From Klenkia taihuensis (lineage in GTDB: Bacteria > Actinomycetota > Actinomycetes > Mycobacteriales > Geodermatophilaceae), in the NCBI RefSeq assembly GCF_900112525.1, contig NZ_FOMD01000003.1:558001-622000 (forward strand): a stretch of 64,000 nucleotides of DNA, given 5' to 3'. Positions within the stretch are counted from its first letter, which is position 1, and every line of letters begins with the position of its first letter. Position numbers and translations under genes: made by a program. The notes under the pieces were generated by a model. It ran no database searches and had not been told where the DNA came from. It saw only the letters and a list, made by a program, of their open reading frames with translations. Shown in pieces: positions 42,700 through 50,915 of this stretch.

Positions 42700-43314
42700 T
42701 CAGCGGGAGTAGTGCTCCACGACCAGCTGCTCCTCGCACTGCACCGGGATCTCGGTGCGCTGCGGACGGCGGGCGACGAAGCAGGTCAGCTCGGCCAGCC
42801 GGACGTCGAGGTACTTCGGGGCCTCGGCGTGGGCGCCCGAGGCGGCGACCTGGAAGGGCTGCTTGCTGCGGCTGCGCTCGGCGATCGCGACCACGTCCCC
42901 GGGCTCGACCCGGTAGCTCGGGCGGTCGACGCGGCGCCCGTTCACGGTGACGTGCTGGTGGCTGACCACCTGGCGGGCCTGGTAGATGGTGCGGGCGAAC
43001 CCGGCGCGCAGCACGGTGGCGTCCAGCCGCGACTCCAGGTCCAGCAGCAGCGCCTCGCCGGTCTTCGCGCCGGTGGTGCGGCCGACCTTCTTGGCCCGGT
43101 CGAAGGCCAGCCGCAGCTGGGTCTCGCTGACGTCGTACTGCGCGCGCAGCCGCTGCTTCTCCAGCAGCCGGGTCTTGTAGTCGCTGGTGCTCTTGCGCTT
43201 GCGGCCGTGCTCGCCCGGCGGGTACGGCCGGCGCTCGAAGTACGCCACGCACTTCGGCGTGAGCGGGATGCCCAGCGCGCGGGAGAGACGGACCTTCGGA
43301 CGAGGGGTGTTCAC
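42700..43314 (-). CDS. rpsD: 30S ribosomal protein S4 (zinc-free type)
   Basis: Primary rRNA-binding protein that nucleates the 30S body, 204 residues. It has SRALGIPLTPKCVAYFERRPYPPGEHGRKRKSTSDYKTRLLEKQRLRAQY and the S4 RNA-binding domain LDATVLRAGFARTIYQARQVVSHQHVTVNGRRVDRPSYRVEPGD. The N-terminal zinc-ribbon cysteines of C+ S4 proteins are missing; one Cys remains. It is stand-alone, not in an rpsM-rpsK-rpoA operon, like the Streptomyces C- form. GTG 43314 has AGGAGG upstream. An iron-box-like site lies in its promoter region. Confidence 0.93.
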   Translation of the reverse strand: MNTPRPKVRLSRALGIPLTPKCVAYFERRPYPPGEHGRKRKSTSDYKTRLLEKQRLRAQYDVSETQLRLAFDRAKKVGRTTGAKTGEALLLDLESRLDATVLRAGFARTIYQARQVVSHQHVTVNGRRVDRPSYRVEPGDVVAIAERSRSKQPFQVAASGAHAEAPKYLDVRLAELTCFVARRPQRTEIPVQCEEQLVVEHYSR

Positions 43315-43326
43315 GGTGCCTCCTGG

Positions 43327-43345
43327 TTCGGTTAGGCTCACCTTA
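43327..43345. promoter_or_regulatory. Iron box (DtxR/IdeR-like operator)
   Basis: TTCGGTTAGGCTCACCTTA matches the DtxR/IdeR consensus TTAGGTTAGSCTAACCTAA at 16 of 19 positions. It lies between the divergent rpsD and DUF2470 genes. DUF2470 domains occur in haem and iron utilisation proteins, so iron control of the plus-strand gene is plausible. Confidence 0.65.
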
Positions 43346-43369
43346 CCCACATCGACAGGGAGAGCCGCG

Positions 43370-44140
43370 ATGACGTCGACCACCCCGCCCGCCGTCCGAC
43401 CCACCGCCGCCGAGCGCGCCCGCACCGTGGCCTGCCGCCCGTCCGCCGCGGTGTGCGCGGCCGGGGTGTCGGGCACCCGGGTGCTCGCCCACGCCACCAC
43501 CGGAGCCGGTCAGGTGTTCGTCGTCGTCCCGGCCGACGGCGAGCTCGCGGTCGCGGTCCGCACCGACCCGGACGGCGACCTGCCCGCGCTCCTCATGGTC
43601 ACCGACCACGCGCCGGTGTCCCTGCGCGACCCGGTCCGCGCCCAGCTGTGGCTGTCGGGCTGGCTCACCCCGGTCCGCGCGGAGGACGAGCGCGCCGTCG
43701 CGGTGGCCTTCGCCGAGGCCGTGCCCGCCGGTGCCCTGCTCGACGTCGGGACCACGGCCACCCTGCTGCGGCTGGACCTCGCCGAGGTGGTGCTCGGCGA
43801 GGGTGGCGGCACCGTCGAGGTCGACCCCGACGACTACGCCGCGGCCGGCCCCGACCCGCTGGTCGCCGTCGAGGCCGCCGCGCTCCAGCACCTGGACGCC
43901 GACCACCCCGCCGAGCTGGCGCTGCTGCGCTCCCGCATCCCGGGCGACTGGCTGGCCGAGGACGACGTCGTCCGGCCGCTGGGCCTGGACCGGGCCGGGT
44001 TCCGGCTGCGCATCGAGTCCGCCCGCGGGCACCGCGACGTCCGGGTGCCCTTCGACGTCCCCGTGACCAGCGAGGCCGAGCTCGGCCCGGCGGTGCACCG
44101 GCTCATGTGCGCGGCGCGGCGGTGCTGCCGGCAGGGCTGA
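43370..44140 (+). CDS. DUF2470 domain-containing protein
   Basis: A 256-residue soluble protein. The N-terminal half resembles a split-barrel fold (LVTDHAPVSLRDPVRAQLWLSGWLTPV), and the C-terminal part has the DUF2470 pattern VAVEAAALQHLDADHPAELALL...GLDRAGFRLRI. Such domains are found fused to haem-degrading/HugZ-like proteins. The iron box 25 bases upstream supports a role in iron or haem metabolism. ATG 43370 has GGGAG upstream. The last 38 bases overlap the convergent ABC-F gene. Confidence 0.75.
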   Translation: MTSTTPPAVRPTAAERARTVACRPSAAVCAAGVSGTRVLAHATTGAGQVFVVVPADGELAVAVRTDPDGDLPALLMVTDHAPVSLRDPVRAQLWLSGWLTPVRAEDERAVAVAFAEAVPAGALLDVGTTATLLRLDLAEVVLGEGGGTVEVDPDDYAAAGPDPLVAVEAAALQHLDADHPAELALLRSRIPGDWLAEDDVVRPLGLDRAGFRLRIESARGHRDVRVPFDVPVTSEAELGPAVHRLMCAARRCCRQG

Positions 44141-45707
44141 GCACCACCCGGCGGTCCAGCCGCAGCTCGGCGAGGAACCGCTCGTCGTGGCTGACCACCA
44201 CCAGGGCGCCCTGGTAGGCCTCCAGCGCGGCGGCCAGGTGCGCGGTGCCGGCCAGGTCGAGGTTGTTGGTCGGCTCGTCGAGCAGCAGCAGCTGGGGGGC
44301 GGGCTGGGCGAACAGCACGCAGGCCAGCACCGCCCGCAGCCGCTCGCCGCCGGACAGCGCACCCACCGGCAGGTGCGCCCGCGCACCCCGGAACAGGAAC
44401 CGGGCCAGCAGGGTCAGCCGCTCGGCCGCGGGCCGGTCCGGCGCGGCGGCGGCGAGGGCGTCGGCCACCGTCGTCGCGGGGTCGAGCAGGTCCAGCCGCT
44501 GGGACAGGTAGGCGGTGCGGCCCTCGGCCCGGGTCACCGTGCCGCGGTCGGGCGCGAGCTCACCGGCGAGCACCCGCAGCAGGGTGGTCTTGCCCGACCC
44601 GTTGTCCCCGGTCAGCGCCACCCGCTCGGGCCCGCGCAGCGACAGGTCCACCCCGCCGGGGAACAGCCCGCGGACGTCGACGCCGGCCGCGTCCACCACC
44701 GTGCGCCCGGCCGGGACCCGGGTGCCCGGCAGGTCCAGGGCGATGGTGGTGTCGTCGCGCAGCGCGGCCCCGGCGCGGTCCAGCCGGGCGTGCGCCTCGT
44801 CCACCCGGGCGCCGTGCGTGCCGTCGGCCCGGCCCGCGGACTCCTCGGCCCGCCGCTTCCGGGCGCCCAGCAGGATCTTCGGGATGCCGGCGTCCGGGGC
44901 GCGGCGGGCGGCGGACGCGCTGCGCCGGTCGGCCCGCTCCCGGGCCTCCTGCCGCTCCCGCTCCACCCGCCGCAGCGCCTGCTCGGCCCCGCGGACGTCG
45001 CGCTCGGCGGCGGTCTGCTCGGCGGCCACCACGGCCTCCCAGGCGCTGAACCCGCCGGTCACGGTGCGCAGGGACCCGCGGGTGAGCTCGGCGGTCCGGT
45101 CCATCCGGTCCAGCAGGTCGCGGTCGTGGCTGACCACCAGCAGCGTCCCCGGGAACGCCTCGACCACCCCGGCCAGCCGGTCGCGCTCGGTGCGGTCCAG
45201 GTTGTTGGTCGGTTCGTCCAGCAGCAGGACGTCGGGACGGCGGAGCAGCTGGCCGGCCAGCCCGACGGCGACCACCTGCCCGCCGCTGAGCGCGGTCAGC
45301 CCGCGGTCCAGCGCCGTGCCGCCGAGGCCCAGGCGGTCCAGCTGCGCGGCGGCGCGCTCCTCGACGTCCCAGTCCTCGCCGATGACCTCGAAGTGCGCCG
45401 GGTCGGCGTCGCCGGCCTCGACCGCCCGGATCGCGGCCAGCACCGGGGCCACGCCGAGCGCGTCGGCGACCGTGCCGGTGGCGGTCAGCGGCAGGTCCTG
45501 GCGGAGGTGGCCGAGGACGCCGTCGACGGTGACCGACCCGCCGGTGGGGGTCAGCTCCCCGGTGACCAGCCGCAGCAGCGTGGTCTTGCCACCGCCGTTG
45601 GGCGCGACCAGGCCCGTGCGCCCGGGGCCGATCGTCGCGGTGACGCCGTCGAGCACCGGGGTGCCGTCGGGCCAGGAGAAGGACAGGGCGTGCAGCGTGA
45701 TGGACAC
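44103..45707 (-). CDS. ABC-F family ATPase
   Basis: A 534-residue protein with two ABC ATPase domains and no membrane segment. Domain 1: APNGGGKTTLL, signature LSGGQVVAVGLA, LLLDEPTNNLD. The linker (about 230-310) is Arg/Ala-rich. Domain 2: GDNGSGKTTLL, LSGGERLRAVLA, LLLDEPTNNLD. ABC-F proteins act on the ribosomal E site, either as translation factors or as antibiotic-protection proteins; which applies here cannot be told. GTG 45707 opens the frame. A 123-base gap without a recognisable leader peptide separates it from the recD2-like gene upstream. Confidence 0.88.
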   Translation of the reverse strand: MSITLHALSFSWPDGTPVLDGVTATIGPGRTGLVAPNGGGKTTLLRLVTGELTPTGGSVTVDGVLGHLRQDLPLTATGTVADALGVAPVLAAIRAVEAGDADPAHFEVIGEDWDVEERAAAQLDRLGLGGTALDRGLTALSGGQVVAVGLAGQLLRRPDVLLLDEPTNNLDRTERDRLAGVVEAFPGTLLVVSHDRDLLDRMDRTAELTRGSLRTVTGGFSAWEAVVAAEQTAAERDVRGAEQALRRVERERQEARERADRRSASAARRAPDAGIPKILLGARKRRAEESAGRADGTHGARVDEAHARLDRAGAALRDDTTIALDLPGTRVPAGRTVVDAAGVDVRGLFPGGVDLSLRGPERVALTGDNGSGKTTLLRVLAGELAPDRGTVTRAEGRTAYLSQRLDLLDPATTVADALAAAAPDRPAAERLTLLARFLFRGARAHLPVGALSGGERLRAVLACVLFAQPAPQLLLLDEPTNNLDLAGTAHLAAALEAYQGALVVVSHDERFLAELRLDRRVVLSPAGSTAAPRT

Positions 45708-45830
45708 GGGTGGACCTCGCGGGGTGTCGCCGGGGGAGGGGCGGGGGCGAGGTCGTCAGCGCACGGAGCCGATGCTGCCGCAGCGTGTGCGGGCCCGCAC
45801 CCCCTTTTCGCCCGGGTCGGCCGGGGTGCG

Positions 45831-47750
45831 CTACGCGTCGAGGTGCTCGCGGAGGAGCGCGGCCAGCCGGGTGCGGCGTGGCTGGACGTCGACCTCGCGC
45901 ACCGCCCTCGCCAGGGCGGCGCCGCTGGCGTGCACGATCGACAGGTGCCGCTGCGCACGGGTGAGCGCGGTGTAGACCAGCGGCCGCGACAGCATCCCGC
46001 CCGCCTCGGGCGGCAGCACCACCACGACGCCGGGCCACTCCGACCCCTGCGCGCGGTGCACGGTGATCGCCCAGCCGTGCTTGAGGTCGCCCAGCGCCGA
46101 GGTGGGCACCGTGCACGGGCCGGAGCTGAAGTCGACCGACAGGGTGCCGTCGCCGGTGCCGGTGACCACGCCGACCTCGCCGTTGGCGAACCCGACCGGC
46201 TCGAGGTCCAGGTGGTTGGCGGTGGCCACCACGCGGTCGCCGACGTCGAAGCCCCACACCGTGCCGTCGCCCGGGTTGAGCTGTGCCTTGAGCGCCTTGT
46301 TCAGCTCGATGGTGCCGGCCGGCCCGCGGTGCACCGGCGTCACCACCTGCACGGTGGCCGGGTCGATGCCCAGCACGCGCGGGATGGAGTCGGTGACCAG
46401 CTGCACCACCCGGCGGGCGGCCTCGCCGCTGCCCTGCGCCGGGACGACGACCACCTCGCGGTCCTCGGACTCCACCTGCGGCAGCTCGCCGCCGCGGACG
46501 CCGGTGGCCAGCTTGGCGATCGCGCCACCGGCGGCCTGCCGGTGCAGGGTGGTCAGCTCGGTCACCGGGACGGCGCCGGAGTCGATGAGGTCGCCGAGCA
46601 CGTGGCCCGGGCCGATCGAGGGCAGCTGCGCGGGGTCCCCGACCAGCAGCAGGTGGGTGCCCTCGGGGCAGGCCTCCAGCAGGGCCGCGGTGAGCTCGAC
46701 GTCGAGCATCGAGGCCTCGTCGACCACGACGACGTCGGCGTCCAGCGGCCACTCCTCGTTGCGGGAGAAGCCGCCGGTCATGCCCTGCGCACCCAGCAGC
46801 CGGTGCACGGTGGTCGCCGGGTGGTCGGTCAGCTCCTCCAGCCGCTTGGCCGCGCGACCGGTCGGGGCGGCCAGCGCGATCTCGACGTCCTTGCTCTGCA
46901 GCAGCTTGACCACGCTGGCGACCGTGCGGCTCTTGCCGGTGCCCGGCCCGCCGGTCAGCAGCGAGACACCGGCCGAGAGCACCTGCTCGACGGCCTGCTT
47001 CTGCGCCGGGTCCAGCCCCTTCGCCACGGCCTTGACCGCACTGGCCGGCGCGATGGGCTCGGCGGTGGCGGCCAGGCGGGCGATGCCCTCGGCGACCGCG
47101 TCCTCGGCCATGCCGTAGCGGGCCAGGCTCAGCGTGCGCAGTGCCGGGTCCGGCTCCTCGTCGGACTCCGGGTCGAACGGGGGTTCGTGCTCCAGCACGT
47201 CCCCGGAGTCGACGGCGGCCAGCACCGCGGCGGCGACGTCCTCCACGCCCTCGCTGCGCAGCGCGGAGACCACCCGGTCCACCGGCAGCACGGTGTGCCC
47301 GTCGCGGCTGGCGGTGCGCAGGGTCAGCGCGACCAGCGCCCGGCCGCGACGGCTGTCCTGCCGGTCGGCGCCGTTGAGGACGGCGATGGCCAGCCGGTCG
47401 GCGTCGGCGAGGGAGACCTGGTTCATCAGCAGCAGGCGCCAGGGGTCGTCGCGCAGCCGGCGGCCGGCGTCGGGCCCGAGGACGTCGCCCACCCCGGCGG
47501 CGAGCTTGGCCGGCAGCCCGGCGGCGACCAGCATCTCGACGACCTCGTAGGCCGGCGCCGCCGACAGGAACGAGGAGAACAGCCGCTCGGCGCGCTGGCG
47601 GCCGACGCGGGGCAGCTTGACCAGGTGGTCGGCGGTCACCTGCTCCGGCGTGGTGATGCCGGCGCCGGGCAGCTCGGCGGCCGCGCGCTTGCCCAGCCCG
47701 GGCCAGAGCCCGGCGGCGCAGAAGGCGGCGAAGACGTCGGGCGAGCTCAT
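45831..47750 (-). CDS. RecD2-like 5'-3' DNA helicase (ATP-dependent RecD-like)
   Basis: A 639-residue SF1B helicase. Helix-hairpin-helix-type repeats fill the N terminus (~15-130, LVKLPRVGRQRAERL). Helicase motifs: I TGGPGTGKSRT, Ia APTGRAAKRL, II VVVDEASMLD, III LVGDPAQLPSIGPG, IV region HRQAAGGAI, V/VI ITVHRAQGSEW and YTALTRAQRHL. RecD2 works without RecBC, and no recBC genes adjoin. ATG 47750 overlaps the aldo/keto reductase stop by four bases; the long open frame upstream of it is a shadow of that gene and of uppP. Confidence 0.88.
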   Translation of the reverse strand: MSSPDVFAAFCAAGLWPGLGKRAAAELPGAGITTPEQVTADHLVKLPRVGRQRAERLFSSFLSAAPAYEVVEMLVAAGLPAKLAAGVGDVLGPDAGRRLRDDPWRLLLMNQVSLADADRLAIAVLNGADRQDSRRGRALVALTLRTASRDGHTVLPVDRVVSALRSEGVEDVAAAVLAAVDSGDVLEHEPPFDPESDEEPDPALRTLSLARYGMAEDAVAEGIARLAATAEPIAPASAVKAVAKGLDPAQKQAVEQVLSAGVSLLTGGPGTGKSRTVASVVKLLQSKDVEIALAAPTGRAAKRLEELTDHPATTVHRLLGAQGMTGGFSRNEEWPLDADVVVVDEASMLDVELTAALLEACPEGTHLLLVGDPAQLPSIGPGHVLGDLIDSGAVPVTELTTLHRQAAGGAIAKLATGVRGGELPQVESEDREVVVVPAQGSGEAARRVVQLVTDSIPRVLGIDPATVQVVTPVHRGPAGTIELNKALKAQLNPGDGTVWGFDVGDRVVATANHLDLEPVGFANGEVGVVTGTGDGTLSVDFSSGPCTVPTSALGDLKHGWAITVHRAQGSEWPGVVVVLPPEAGGMLSRPLVYTALTRAQRHLSIVHASGAALARAVREVDVQPRRTRLAALLREHLDA

Positions 47751-48724
47751 CCGGGACGGCGGTCGGGGTACGAGGTGTGCGGCGCGGACACCTCGTCCAG
47801 GGCGAAGCGGATCGCGGCGGGGAGGGTGACGTCCTCGGCGTCCAGGCTGACCTGCAGCTGGGCCGCCGTCCGGGCGCCGACGACGGGGGCGACGACGCCG
47901 GGCCGGTCGCGCAACCAGGCCAGCGCCACGGCCAGCGGCACGGTGTGCAGGCCCTGCGCGGCGGTGCAGACCGCCTCGACCACCCGGTCGGTGTCCTTGG
48001 AGCGCAGACCGTCGACGAACGGCGACCACTGGGCCGACGCGCCACGGCTGTCGCTGGGTGTGCTGTGCCGGTACTTGCCGGTGAGCAGGCCGCGGCCCAG
48101 CGGCGACCAGGGCAGCAGCCCGATCTCCAGCGCCTCGGCGGCCGGGACGACCTCGCGCTCGATGCCGCGCTGCAGCAGCGAGTACTCGACCTGGCTGCTC
48201 ACGATGGGCGCGCGGCCGGGCCACGCCCGCTGCCAGGTGGCCGCCTGGGCGGTCTGCCAGCCGGTGAAGTTGCTCACGCCGACGTAGCGGGTGCGGCCGC
48301 TGCTGACCGCGGTGTCCAGCGCGGCGAGGGTCTCCTCGAGCGGGGTGTGCTCGTCCCAGGAGTGCAGCTGCCACAGGTCGACGTGGTCCAGGCCGAGCCG
48401 CTCGAGCGAGGCGTCCAGCGCCGAGAGCAGGTGCCCGCGCGACGCGCCGCGGCCCATCGCTCCGGTGCGCGTGCGGCCCACGGCCTTGGTCGCCACCAGC
48501 ACGTCGTCCCGCGGGACGACGTCGGCCAGCAGCCGGCCCAGGGTCCGCTCGGACTCGCCGTCGGCGTACACGTCGGCGGTGTCCACCAGCGTGCCGCCGG
48601 CGTCGACGAAGGCCGTCAGCTGCATCGCGGCCTCGTCCTCGTCGGTGTCCCGGCCCCAGGTCATGGTGCCCAGTGCCAACCGGGAGACCACCAGGCCGCT
48701 GCGCCCCAACGCCCGCTGTTCCAC
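47747..48724 (-). CDS. Aldo/keto reductase
   Basis: A 325-residue NADPH-dependent TIM-barrel reductase with Asp and Tyr in LVDTADVYADGESER, Lys in DVLVATKAVG and His in WQLHSWDEH, and the motif YVGVSNFTGWQ. Cofactor-binding C terminus: VVGARTAAQL. It is only distantly similar to the product of 25870-26904. It is likely co-transcribed with the RecD2-like gene and diverges from uppP. Confidence 0.88.
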   Translation of the reverse strand: MEQRALGRSGLVVSRLALGTMTWGRDTDEDEAAMQLTAFVDAGGTLVDTADVYADGESERTLGRLLADVVPRDDVLVATKAVGRTRTGAMGRGASRGHLLSALDASLERLGLDHVDLWQLHSWDEHTPLEETLAALDTAVSSGRTRYVGVSNFTGWQTAQAATWQRAWPGRAPIVSSQVEYSLLQRGIEREVVPAAEALEIGLLPWSPLGRGLLTGKYRHSTPSDSRGASAQWSPFVDGLRSKDTDRVVEAVCTAAQGLHTVPLAVALAWLRDRPGVVAPVVGARTAAQLQVSLDAEDVTLPAAIRFALDEVSAPHTSYPDRRPG

Positions 48725-48776
48725 GAGGGGTCAACCTACCGGGACCCCGGAGGTCCGGACCGTAGGCTGCCGCCCC

Positions 48777-49607
48777 GTGGGTTGGGTTGAAGCCGTCGTC
48801 CTCGGGCTCGTGCAGGGCCTCACCGAGTTCCTGCCGATCTCCTCCAGTGCGCACCTGCGGGTGGTGGGCTCGGTCTTCGGCTGGGACGACCCCGGTGCGG
48901 CGTTCACCGCCATCACCCAGATCGGCACCGAGCTGGCCGTGCTCCTGTACTTCCGGCACGACATCTGGTCGATCATCCGGACCTGGGTGCTGTCGCTGAA
49001 GGACAAGGAGCTGCGCGCCGAGCCCGACGCCCGGATGGGCTGGTTGATCATCATCGGGTCGGTCCCGATCGTCGTCCTGGGCCTGCTGTTCCAGGACGCC
49101 ATCGAGACCACGTTCCGCGACCTGCGGATCATCGCCATCGCGCTCGTCGTGTTCTCCCTGGTCCTCTACTTCGCCGACCGCATCGGGTCCAAGCAGCGCA
49201 CGCTCACCGACCTCACCGTCAAGCACGGCATCCTCTACGGCCTCGCCCAGGCCGCCGCGCTCGTCCCGGGCGTGTCCCGCTCGGGCGGCACGATCACCAT
49301 GGGCCTGTTCCTCGGCTACAGCCGCGCCGCGGCCGCCCGCTACTCGTTCCTGCTGGCCATCCCCGCCGTCCTCGGGTCGGGGTTCTTCCAGGCCTACGAG
49401 GCCTTCACCGGCGGCACGGCCGGCGGCCGGATCGAGTGGGGCCCGACGGTCGTGGCCACCGTCATCGCCTTCGGCGTCGGGCTCGCGGTCATCGCCTGGC
49501 TGCTGCGCTACCTCGAGCGCGGCACCTTCACCCCCTTCGTGGTCTACCGGGTGGTGCTGGGCCTGCTGCTGCTCGCCGCGGTCGGCGCCGGGCTGCTCAC
49601 GCCCTAA
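48777..49607 (+). CDS. uppP: Undecaprenyl-diphosphatase
   Basis: A 276-residue membrane enzyme that recycles undecaprenyl pyrophosphate for cell-wall synthesis and gives basal bacitracin resistance. Signatures QGLTEFLPISSSAHL near the N terminus and LVPGVSRSGGTITMGL in the middle are both intact, with seven to eight hydrophobic segments. GTG 48777 lies eight bases after TAGGCT, suggesting a leaderless mRNA. It opens a plus-strand run continuing to dgt. Confidence 0.95.
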   Translation: MGWVEAVVLGLVQGLTEFLPISSSAHLRVVGSVFGWDDPGAAFTAITQIGTELAVLLYFRHDIWSIIRTWVLSLKDKELRAEPDARMGWLIIIGSVPIVVLGLLFQDAIETTFRDLRIIAIALVVFSLVLYFADRIGSKQRTLTDLTVKHGILYGLAQAAALVPGVSRSGGTITMGLFLGYSRAAAARYSFLLAIPAVLGSGFFQAYEAFTGGTAGGRIEWGPTVVATVIAFGVGLAVIAWLLRYLERGTFTPFVVYRVVLGLLLLAAVGAGLLTP

Positions 49608-49616
49608 CCTCCAGGG

Positions 49617-50321
49617 ATGACCACTGTCATCCTCCTGCGCCACGGCCGGACGACGGCGAACGCCGCCGGGGTGCTGGCCGGGTGGAGCCCCGGCGTCCGG
49701 CTGGACGAGAAGGGCCAGGAGCAGGTCGCCGCGGTCGGCGCCCGGCTGGCCGCCGTCCCGCTGGCCGCGGTGGTGTCCAGCCCGCTGGAGCGCTGCCGGC
49801 AGACCGCCGGCGCCGTCGTCGCCGGCCGGGAGCTCGAGCTGCAGACCGACGACCGGCTGGGGGAGTGCCGCTACGGCGACTGGACCGGCCGGCCGATCAA
49901 GGAGCTGCTCAAGGAGCCCATGTGGAAGGTGGTGCAGCAGCACCCCTCCGCCGCGGTGTTCCCCGGCCCCGAGGGCGAGCCGCTGGCGCACACCCAGGCC
50001 CGCGCCGTCGCCGCCGTCCGGGAGTGGAACGCGACGCTGGGCCCCGACGCCGTCTGGCTGGCCTGCACCCACGGCGACGTCATCAAGGCCGTCCTGGCCG
50101 ACGCCTACGGGATGCACCTGGACTCCTTCCAGCGCATCGTCGCCGACCCCGCCTCGATCTCGGTGGTCAACTACACCGACACCCGGCCGTTCGTGCTGCG
50201 GGTCAACGACACCGGCGGTGACGTCAGCGGGCTGATCCCGCCCAGGAAGCGCGGGCGTCGTCCCCGCAAGGCCTCCTCGGACGCCGTCGTGGGCGGGGGC
50301 GCGGGCCCCTCCGGCGCGTAA
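49617..50321 (+). CDS. Histidine phosphatase (MSMEG_4193-type putative phosphomutase)
   Basis: A 234-residue branch-1 histidine phosphatase. LLRHGRT carries the phospho-His, SSPLERCRQTA the Arg, and WLACTHGDVIKAVL the second His; CRYGDWTGR is also typical. The context phosphatase-DUF3090-SCO1664-mshC matches the MSMEG_4193 family. The TAA stop of uppP (49605-49607) is part of TAACCT, a -10-like box six bases before ATG 49617. The C terminus is a basic tail (RKRGRRPRK). Confidence 0.88.
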   Translation: MTTVILLRHGRTTANAAGVLAGWSPGVRLDEKGQEQVAAVGARLAAVPLAAVVSSPLERCRQTAGAVVAGRELELQTDDRLGECRYGDWTGRPIKELLKEPMWKVVQQHPSAAVFPGPEGEPLAHTQARAVAAVREWNATLGPDAVWLACTHGDVIKAVLADAYGMHLDSFQRIVADPASISVVNYTDTRPFVLRVNDTGGDVSGLIPPRKRGRRPRKASSDAVVGGGAGPSGA

Positions 50322-50331
50322 CCTCGTCGCC

Positions 50332-50883
50332 GTGCCACGCCAGGTCTTCCTCTTCGAACGCCCCGTCCGCTTCGTCGCGGGCACCGTCGGCCAGCCCGGG
50401 GACCGCACCTTCTACCTGCAGGCCTCGGACGAGGCCGGCCGGGTCATCAGCGTCGCGCTGGAGAAGTCGCAGGTCGAGGTGCTCGCCGAGCGGATGAGCG
50501 AGCTGCTCGACGAGATCGCCACCCGCGCCACCACCGTCGTCCCCCCGGACGCCGACGTCGACGACCTCGACCCGCTGACCGCCCCCGTGGACGAGGAGTT
50601 CCGCGTCGCGGCGATGGGTCTGGCCTGGGACGGCGAGGCGCAGGCCGTCGTCGTGGAGGCCGTCGCTGCCGGCGAGGAGCCCATCGACGAGGACGCGATC
50701 CTGTCCGACTCCGACGAGGGCCCCGACGCGCTGCGGGTGGTCATCACCCCCGCCGCGGCCCGCGGGTTCGTCGCCCGCGCCCGCCGGGTGGTCTCGGCCG
50801 GCCGGCCGTCGTGCCCGCTGTGCTCGATGCCGCTGGACCCCACGGGCCACGTCTGCCCGCGGCAGAACGGGTACCGGCGCTGA
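50332..50883 (+). CDS. DUF3090 family protein
   Basis: A 183-residue actinobacterial protein. The N-terminal RQVFLFERPVRFVAGTVGQPGDRTFYLQA and central ALEKSQVEVLAERMSELLDEI match DUF3090; the C-terminal CPLCSMPLDPTGHVCPRQNGYRR is a zinc-ribbon-like CxxC...C. Function unknown, but the gene is conserved beside a SCO1664-type gene and mshC. TAACCT (50319-50324), formed partly by the stop of the previous gene, precedes GTG 50332 by seven bases. Confidence 0.9.
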   Translation: MPRQVFLFERPVRFVAGTVGQPGDRTFYLQASDEAGRVISVALEKSQVEVLAERMSELLDEIATRATTVVPPDADVDDLDPLTAPVDEEFRVAAMGLAWDGEAQAVVVEAVAAGEEPIDEDAILSDSDEGPDALRVVITPAAARGFVARARRVVSAGRPSCPLCSMPLDPTGHVCPRQNGYRR

Positions 50884-50915
50884 CCGGACCCGAGCCGCGG
50901 ACGGGGGACGAGCTG

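Noticed and set aside
45787-45800. Palindrome GTGCGGGCCCGCAC upstream of the ABC-F gene as a terminator or attenuator
   Set aside because: It has almost no loop and no convincing leader peptide or alternative stem; chance occurrence is plausible.
47751-50408. The frame of the RecD2-like gene stays open for about 880 codons upstream
   Set aside because: The extension is low-complexity and antisense to uppP, the phosphatase and the aldo/keto reductase frame; helicase homology begins at ATG 47750, which overlaps the upstream stop.
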